Below are positions 7,219 through 12,141 of a stretch of DNA of 12,141 nt, piece after piece. Within the stretch, counting starts at the first letter, position 1. Every line of letters begins with the position of its first letter. Location: NCBI GenBank assembly GCA_036655775.1, contig JAVVPL010000064.1:1-12141 (forward strand). The letters run 5' to 3'. The position numbers and the translations under genes are program-made. Below the pieces are notes generated by a model. That model ran no database searches and was not told the DNA's origin. It saw only the letters and a list, made by a program, of their open reading frames with translations. The DNA comes from JAVVPL01 sp036655775. Its GTDB lineage: Bacteria; Bacteroidota; Bacteroidia; Bacteroidales; P3.

Positions 7219-8490
7219 TTAATCCTGAAGCTGCATTTGCTCATATAAGGCAACATATTGATTAGCCACAATCTGTTCCGCATATAAATCCTGCACTTTG
7301 CAAATTGATTTTTGTGATAAATTGCATTTTTCAGCATGTTCAAAAATCCATACAATTCCATTAGCTAAATCTTCGGCCGATTGATATTTAGCGATATACC
7401 CCGTTTCTTTGTGAGTGATCATTTCGGGAATACCACCCGTTGCAAATCCTATACAGGGCGTTCCGCAAGCCATGGCTTCCATGATAGTATTGGGCAAATT
7501 TTCATCTAATGAAGGGGTCACAAAAACATCTACGGCATTATACAAAGTCACCATCATTTGCTCATCGGAAATAAATCCAGGGGTACGAATTTGGCAGGGA
7601 AACAGCGCCTGCAATTCATTATTTGCAGTTCCTACAACTACCACCTGCATATTTGCAAAATAGTGCGGATATTTTTGTTTTAGTATTTGTAAAGCCTCTA
7701 TCAAATAGTTTAGGCCCTTTCTGTCATCGGTTACCTTTGCCGCACAAAATAAAATATGAAATTGTGTGGGATCCAATTTAAATGCAGCTTGAGAAATTCG
7801 TTTATCTTTTTTTGCATAAATTTCTATATTAATAGGATTAGGAATCACTAAAGCGCTATGCGTATCTAAAATTGAACTCCCTGCAATTCTTTTTTGAAGC
7901 CATTCACTACAACAAACAAGCTGAGGAATATGGGCTGCAAATATATTTTTTTTCGATTGATAAGTTCGGCTAGTTAGCGACATCCAATCCTTTGCATGCA
8001 AATAAAAACAATGGTCACAAGTGGTTTTAAATTTTTCACAATCTCGAGCATGATGGCACATTGCCGTGGCTACCCACATATCATGCATAGTCCACACTAC
8101 AGGCTTTCCTAAATTTACTAGTTTTTGTATAGCTGAATAAGACAAAAAACTCTTATTTACCCAATGCAAATGAATAATATCCGCCTCTACAATACAGGGA
8201 TGTTTCGAGATATCGAAACCAAAATACGAAAGTGAAACTCTAAATAAATCCGATTTTGAAAATCCATTATTCAAAAAAACCAACAAATGTTCCAATAAAA
8301 AATAAATATACGCTTTCCATTGAGTCCATTTATTATTACCCATAGAAATTACATACGGATCTTGGGTCGACTTATCAAGTACTAATACCTTCGCTTCTAT
8401 GTTTTGTTTTCTCAATGCATGCATCAATCGCATGGCCGCAATAGCGGCTCCTCCTCCCCCATCATTCATATTTACTATCACTACTTTCAT
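7219..8490 (-). CDS. Family 4 glycosyltransferase (WcaC-like, GT-B fold)
   Basis: A 423-residue cytoplasmic retaining glycosyltransferase. The N-terminal acceptor domain starts with MKVVIVNMNDGGGGAAIAA, the glycine-rich loop typical of WcaC-like GT4 enzymes, and contains IIHLHW (105-110) and MHDMW (135-139). Four cysteines, C145, C151, C158 and C161 (C-X5-C-X6-C-X2-C), form a cluster that I recall from this subfamily and that may bind a metal. The C-terminal donor domain has KVTDDRKGL (252-260), the E-X7-E pair E330/E338 in DENLPNTIME, and GTPCIGFATGGIPEMI (343-358), all standard for GT4. The start ATG overlaps the stop of the upstream propeller gene (ATGA), so translation is probably coupled. 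It is last in the four-gene block; the donor sugar is unknown. Confidence 0.93.
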   Translation of the reverse strand: MKVVIVNMNDGGGGAAIAAMRLMHALRKQNIEAKVLVLDKSTQDPYVISMGNNKWTQWKAYIYFLLEHLLVFLNNGFSKSDLFRVSLSYFGFDISKHPCIVEADIIHLHWVNKSFLSYSAIQKLVNLGKPVVWTMHDMWVATAMCHHARDCEKFKTTCDHCFYLHAKDWMSLTSRTYQSKKNIFAAHIPQLVCCSEWLQKRIAGSSILDTHSALVIPNPINIEIYAKKDKRISQAAFKLDPTQFHILFCAAKVTDDRKGLNYLIEALQILKQKYPHYFANMQVVVVGTANNELQALFPCQIRTPGFISDEQMMVTLYNAVDVFVTPSLDENLPNTIMEAMACGTPCIGFATGGIPEMITHKETGYIAKYQSAEDLANGIVWIFEHAEKCNLSQKSICKVQDLYAEQIVANQYVALYEQMQLQD

Positions 8491-9503
8491 GTTTGCACTA
8501 ATTTGAGGAGCGTTTCCATTGGAATCGATGTCAAGCCAATAGAACGATCTGCTTTTTTAAAATTTACATAGCCTACTACCGAAAAATATAAATTCAAAAC
8601 GCCTTGAGCATCTACAAATGCAGAAGGTCTATATGTTTTTATATGTTTGATAATCGGTTTTTCAAAAATGGTAAAATTGATAAAATCATCCGAAACAGCT
8701 AAATAAGTCTCCATTTGTGCAGTGATTGTTTTTTTTCGATAATCACGTCCACAAAAAATCATATACAACTTATTTTTATAGGGAAACAAACTACAATGCC
8801 AAGGATGAATTCCTCTGTTTAAATTTAAAAATTCACCTAGCGCATAAGGTTTAAAATCGGGGGTTTCAAAGGTTGTTCCTTCCCAAATATCTATTCCTCC
8901 ACATAAGCCATTTTTCACCGCATCTACTTCGCTATTCAAGGTATAAAGATATATATGTCCATTTCGGCTGAGTATAGAAGGGGAAATAAAATGCGTGGCG
9001 GGATCCTGGGTTCCCATCACAAAAATAGGGCCCTTCCATTCTTTGGCATTTTCTGAAATATAAACATCCAATTCTCGTTCATAGTGATGGCCATAATTGA
9101 CCCTATTGAGCAAATATAATTTATCTTCCTTGAAAAAAAGTTCTACATCCGAATTAAATGCTTTGGAATTTTCTAAAGGAGGTACTATGGGATTTTTTTC
9201 TGCTTCAAAAATAGAAGGCACTTGATTTAAATCTCCAGCTGCATGATATAGACAAGGATTTTCAAAACAAGTTAACCCCATGGGATAAGGCGTTGTAGCT
9301 AACCAATACTGAAAATTATTCCAAACTTGAGGAAGGGCAAGAATACTCGGATGCGTTTGACTTTGTAGTGGATAATTTGCAGGCACAGGAACACTACACC
9401 ACCGATGTGTAAATCCGCCTATCACCAAATGCTTCCGATGAATTAAATAACGGCAAAGAGAAAAATATCTATATACTATATTTTTTAGTTTTTGCTTTCC
9501 CAT
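8487..9503 (-). CDS. Five-bladed beta-propeller, glycosidase-like protein (GH43/GH32-like fold)
   Basis: A 338-residue protein I assign to the five-bladed propeller superfamily of GH43/GH32/GH130-type and GINT1-N-like proteins. Blade-like units recur: THPSILALP (50-58) with WNNFQYWLATTPYP and ENPCL (81-85); NSDVELFFKEDKLYLLNR (117-134); SPSILSRNGHIYLYTL (174-189); HPWHCSLFPYKNKLYMIFCG (233-252); YRPSAFVDAQGVLNLYFS (291-308). The acidic D119 and E121 and the histidines H51, H233 and H236 are candidate active-site residues, but no catalytic triad can be assigned safely. The N-terminus is basic without a clear signal peptide, so a cytoplasmic location next to the glycosyltransferases is likely. 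Its ATG shares one base with the preceding stop (TAATG), and its TGA overlaps the GT4 start. The role is unknown: sugar binding, trimming, phosphorolysis or transfer are all possible. Confidence 0.75.
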   Translation of the reverse strand: MGKQKLKNIVYRYFSLCRYLIHRKHLVIGGFTHRWCSVPVPANYPLQSQTHPSILALPQVWNNFQYWLATTPYPMGLTCFENPCLYHAAGDLNQVPSIFEAEKNPIVPPLENSKAFNSDVELFFKEDKLYLLNRVNYGHHYERELDVYISENAKEWKGPIFVMGTQDPATHFISPSILSRNGHIYLYTLNSEVDAVKNGLCGGIDIWEGTTFETPDFKPYALGEFLNLNRGIHPWHCSLFPYKNKLYMIFCGRDYRKKTITAQMETYLAVSDDFINFTIFEKPIIKHIKTYRPSAFVDAQGVLNLYFSVVGYVNFKKADRSIGLTSIPMETLLKLVQT

Positions 9504-10186
9504 TAAACGTTTTTAATTGCTTTAAAACCAATCGTCACTTGATAATCGGCATCTTTATGATTCAATATTTGTAAATCCTCTATATCTTCACAAACCACCC
9601 CTTTGAGTAAGGCCGTAGCCGCAAATACATTTCCATAGACTTGCACTTCTACATTGCCTTGTCCAAACACTTCTTCCAAGAGCTTTTTTATAGAACGATC
9701 GGTAAATCGCCAGTAATCGCCCCATCTATCCATATCATAGCGAGAAATTTGTGTCAAGCCTGCCACCGTACCCAATAAAACCCCTTGAGGCTTCAACACT
9801 TGATACGAACCTTCGATCGCTTTTTGTAAATCATATATGAAATTATAGGTTTGTGTACAAATAAAACAATCTATCGAATTTGAAGGCAAGGTTTCTACTT
9901 TCGTTAAATCACCAATGATCGTAGCCTGTTTATTTGAATTATCATAATGTAATATTTCACACTTTTCTATATCATGACCCAAAACTTTTGAATAGGTGCT
10001 TTCCCCTATTTCAAGGCTCACGCCTCGGATTACATCGGCATGTAGTTTTAAAAACGATTCTATATAATAGCGATCGATAGGGGTTCCGCTATGATATCCA
10101 AAATCACGATGTAAAGGTTCTACACTTATTTGATCAAATTGAATTGGACGAGCGAATAAATGTTTTATTTTTCTTATATACCCCAT
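9503..10186 (-). CDS. Class I SAM-dependent methyltransferase-like protein (degenerate motif I)
   Basis: A 227-residue protein with the class I methyltransferase layout: VSLEIGESTYS (56-66) at motif I, IIGDLTKVETLPSNSIDCFIC (90-110) covering the second acidic site and motif II, and YQVLKPQGVLLGTV (128-141) as motif III. Flanking signatures GTPIDRYYIESFL (34-46) and RWGDYWRFTDRS (154-165) recur, as I recall, in small methyltransferases inside surface-glycan loci. Motif I lacks the usual GxGxG, having only GES. SAM binding is therefore unproven, and a non-catalytic or altered-ligand role is possible. It starts 4 bases after the fkbM-like stop (TAG, TGGG, ATG) and its TAA shares a base with the propeller start. 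The presumed target is a sugar or sugar-linked substituent. Confidence 0.8.
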   Translation of the reverse strand: MGYIRKIKHLFARPIQFDQISVEPLHRDFGYHSGTPIDRYYIESFLKLHADVIRGVSLEIGESTYSKVLGHDIEKCEILHYDNSNKQATIIGDLTKVETLPSNSIDCFICTQTYNFIYDLQKAIEGSYQVLKPQGVLLGTVAGLTQISRYDMDRWGDYWRFTDRSIKKLLEEVFGQGNVEVQVYGNVFAATALLKGVVCEDIEDLQILNHKDADYQVTIGFKAIKNV

Positions 10187-10190
10187 CCCA

Positions 10191-10991
10191 CTATGCTTTG
10201 TATCCGAAAATATTTAACTGCATATCAAACCCATTCTCAAAAGCAAATTTTTGATATGTATTATTGTAAAAATTGATTGATTGAATATTATACTTAAATC
10301 CAGTTTCTTTTAAAATTGCCAAAAGTTCATTTAACTTTTGGTCTTGACCTGCAAGAGAGTGATATTCTACAAAAATTTTATCAACCTTATGCAATTCTTC
10401 TCTACAATCGTTCAAAACCTCAAACTCCGCGCCCTCTATATCCATTTTTAGAAAATCAATTTTTGATTTTTTTTGTAAACAATCTTTTAATCGTATAGAG
10501 TCAATGTGTACCGATTTAACGGTTTTAGAAATTGCACCTCCATCTTTGCCATCTGCATTAAAATTAACTCCTTGATTGTCTATCCAAACAGCCTTAGGAA
10601 TCAGCGTAACATTTTTCAAATGGTTCAATTCTATATTTTTCGATAAAATATTGGCTATTTGCGGATCGGCTTCAAATCCCAAAATTTTAGCCTCCGGAAA
10701 CAATTGCTTAAAATATAAAATACTAAGACCAATATTTCCTCCACAATCAAAAATCACAGGATTAGGATTAGACGTACTAAATTTGTAAATTTGTTCTACA
10801 AAAATTTCTTTATATTGAAAAATAAAAGAATTTGTATCCACAATGGCAATATGAAATCGCCCTGTTTTAATGATTTTACCCTGTTTTATTTTTCTATTTA
10901 ATAAGAATAATTTAAAATAAGTATAGGATCTATAATTTTTATTATTCACCCATAGTGTTAAACGTCCTATTGTATCTTTATATAAACCCAT
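10191..10991 (-). CDS. FkbM family methyltransferase
   Basis: A 266-residue SAM-dependent O-methyltransferase of the FkbM family. Members methylate hydroxyls on polyketides and, in many surface-glycan clusters, on sugars. Motif I is intact (VIFDCGGNIGLS, 79-90), followed by ILGFEADP (103-110) with the ribose-binding glutamate E107, NVTLIPKAV (127-135), the family hallmark DFLKMDIEGAE (179-189), and VEYH (208-211). The first 60 residues are an extension with basic and aromatic residues. The ATG at 10991 follows an apparent promoter and leader of about 60 bases, and no upstream in-frame start is needed for family length. It opens the tightly packed block that continues with the second methyltransferase, propeller and GT4 genes. 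Target not determinable. Confidence 0.92.
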   Translation of the reverse strand: MGLYKDTIGRLTLWVNNKNYRSYTYFKLFLLNRKIKQGKIIKTGRFHIAIVDTNSFIFQYKEIFVEQIYKFSTSNPNPVIFDCGGNIGLSILYFKQLFPEAKILGFEADPQIANILSKNIELNHLKNVTLIPKAVWIDNQGVNFNADGKDGGAISKTVKSVHIDSIRLKDCLQKKSKIDFLKMDIEGAEFEVLNDCREELHKVDKIFVEYHSLAGQDQKLNELLAILKETGFKYNIQSINFYNNTYQKFAFENGFDMQLNIFGYKA

Positions 10992-11055
10992 AGTTTTAAT
11001 TATTAATGATCTAAACTTTATCTCGTGGAACAGAATGAATGATTCAATGATTTCA

Positions 11056-11086
11056 CAAAATTACAAAGATTTTAGGTAGATACCAA
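11056..11086 (-). promoter_or_regulatory. Promoter of the fkbM-led four-gene block
   Basis: On the minus strand TAATTTTG (11056-11063) fits TAnnTTTG exactly, with TTG (11084-11086) 20 bases upstream, the best-spaced promoter in the window. Transcription would start near 11050, leaving a leader of nearly 60 bases before the ATG at 10991. The rest of the gap 10992-11221 shows no gene, RNA or clear hairpin. Confidence 0.55.
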
Positions 11087-11221
11087 TTTTTTAAGTAAAC
11101 AAGATTCTTTCGCCCTTATTTTTTGATAAAATAGATATCTCTTTACCCTTCTATTCCCAATTTATATCATCGCCCAAAACTTCCAAATGTGCAAATTTTA
11201 TATTCCCCCTTTTCGATAACT

Positions 11222-12141
11222 CTATGGATGTGATATAAAGGATAACAGCCGACGCCATCGTTTCAGAACTTCATTAAAAATAAATTTTGAAGTCCATCGT
11301 TTTTGTAATTTATAAAAGCGTTCTATCTTTTCTTCCGTAATCTCATCAATGTGAATTGGAATTCGTTTTGCAACATTGGCTATCGCTGTAATATGTCCGT
11401 CAACGTCCGTACCTTGAGTGGCATAGCCACAGTTTGTACCTTGTTCAAAACCGATATGTTGAGCATAGGAATTACCTGGATAAAGAGTCAAGATATTTTT
11501 CAGAAAAAAAGAAGCATACACACGAATAGCCCAAGAACTGTTTTTCCCCGCAATCTGTTTTTTCAACATTTGAATATAACGATAACTATTATTTTGATTA
11601 AACTCTTTTTCTCTTTTTTGACGAATAATTTCAGAGAGTAAATACGTGCCGTCAAAATTAATTTCATTCCAAGCTCTTTTCCACATAGCCCAAGCCAAAC
11701 ATCCACTTCTTTGAATAAAAAACAGTTCAGGTAAATTGGGTATTGTTTCAACTTGTGCATGAATCATACCCACATTCGTATCTTCTTTATAAACTTCCAA
11801 GGCATCGTTCAGAAATTCTAAAGTTAATTCAGAACAAACAATATCATCTTCAAAAACAATAATTTTATCAAAAGTGTCAAATATTTTTGAAATTCCAGCG
11901 ATAAGATTGGGCGCTAGTTTTTTATTTGTTTTATTTTCAATGATTTCAATACTCTTAAAACCTGTAATAGAATGCAACAAAACACGAACTTCTTCTACTT
12001 TTTTTCTATCAAATTCATCTTTCCATCCATCTGAAAAAACAAACAAATCAGATTCTTTAGCGAGGATGTTTTTTTTCAAAGCCTCTAGAGTTTGTTTTAA
12101 ATAATCCAGGCGATTATAGGTAAATAGAAGAATAGGTGCTA
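11222..12141 (-). CDS. Glycosyltransferase, GT-A fold, GNT-I/GT2-like (5' end outside window)
   Basis: At least 305 C-terminal residues of a glycosyltransferase running off the right edge. The frame stays open to 12141, and the added N-terminal residues APILLFTYNRLDYLKQTLEA form the classic first strand of these enzymes (PVLxxxYNR). The TTG at 12077-12079 is therefore an internal leucine, not a start. Further motifs are DLFVFSDGWKDE, the nucleotide-sugar/metal motif KIIVFEDDIVCS (DxD-like EDD), SGCLAWAMWKRAW and HIGFEQGTNCG, the last two typical of GNT-I-like bacterial transferases of polysaccharide loci. The C-terminus is basic (KRWRRLLSFISHP), perhaps for membrane association. Only a few residues are probably missing. 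It is on the same strand as the downstream block but separated by 230 bases with a promoter. Donor and acceptor unknown. Confidence 0.88.
   Translation of the reverse strand, partial: APILLFTYNRLDYLKQTLEALKKNILAKESDLFVFSDGWKDEFDRKKVEEVRVLLHSITGFKSIEIIENKTNKKLAPNLIAGISKIFDTFDKIIVFEDDIVCSELTLEFLNDALEVYKEDTNVGMIHAQVETIPNLPELFFIQRSGCLAWAMWKRAWNEINFDGTYLLSEIIRQKREKEFNQNNSYRYIQMLKKQIAGKNSSWAIRVYASFFLKNILTLYPGNSYAQHIGFEQGTNCGYATQGTDVDGHITAIANVAKRIPIHIDEITEEKIERFYKLQKRWTSKFIFNEVLKRWRRLLSFISHP

Noticed and set aside
7164..7361. 65-codon minus-strand frame across the end of the GT4 gene and the gap before yfhO
   Set aside because: Most of it overlaps conserved GT4 coding sequence in another frame, and the product resembles nothing known.
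11092..11221. Possible small gene or RNA in the gap after the partial glycosyltransferase
   Set aside because: Only trivial frames of about ten codons or fewer, no tRNA-like or strong hairpin structure; a TAAAATTTG near 11196 has the wrong spacing for a -7 box.

Overview
The window comes from an AT-rich bacterial chromosome, most likely a member of the Bacteroidota. Four lines of evidence support this: Bacteroidota-type promoter -7 boxes (TAnnTTTG) upstream of several transcription units; start codons mostly without a Shine-Dalgarno sequence; a YfhO-type giant membrane protein of the kind common in that phylum; and ftsK followed directly by a lolA-like gene. No genus can be named from the sequence alone.

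Left part (1-3910) is core housekeeping. The 3' end of ftsK (DNA translocase) is followed on the + strand by a lolA-like lipoprotein-carrier gene. A convergent ribBA (first steps of riboflavin synthesis) lies on the - strand. Divergent from ribBA is a corA-type divalent cation transporter gene. The 154-base ribBA/corA intergene holds two apparently interleaved divergent promoters. The corA leader has an unusual G-run before the start and a 15-base stretch complementary to a conserved part of 5S rRNA.

Right part (3880-12141) is entirely on the - strand and is a surface-polysaccharide or glycoconjugate locus. In transcription order it holds: a glycosyltransferase running off the right edge (GT-A fold, GNT-I-like motifs); a 230-base gap with a promoter; a tightly coupled block of FkbM methyltransferase, second (degenerate) class I methyltransferase, five-bladed beta-propeller (glycosidase-like) protein and GT4 glycosyltransferase; an 88-base gap with a second promoter; then a YfhO family GT-C-like membrane protein and a GT2 glycosyltransferase with a GTG start. 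The last gene converges on corA and overlaps its 3' end by 31 bases, which marks the boundary between core and accessory DNA.

Working model (inference): the cytoplasmic glycosyltransferases build a lipid-linked or secreted glycan, the two methyltransferases modify sugars or substituents, the propeller protein binds or processes a sugar intermediate, and YfhO adds sugars on the outer side of the inner membrane. The least described part is the four-gene block at 7219-10991, where junctions of 4 bases, 1-base overlap and 4-base overlap suggest co-translation and stoichiometric use of its products. No RNA genes, CRISPR arrays, insertion sequences or attachment sites were seen, and no gene-free stretch exceeds 300 bases.
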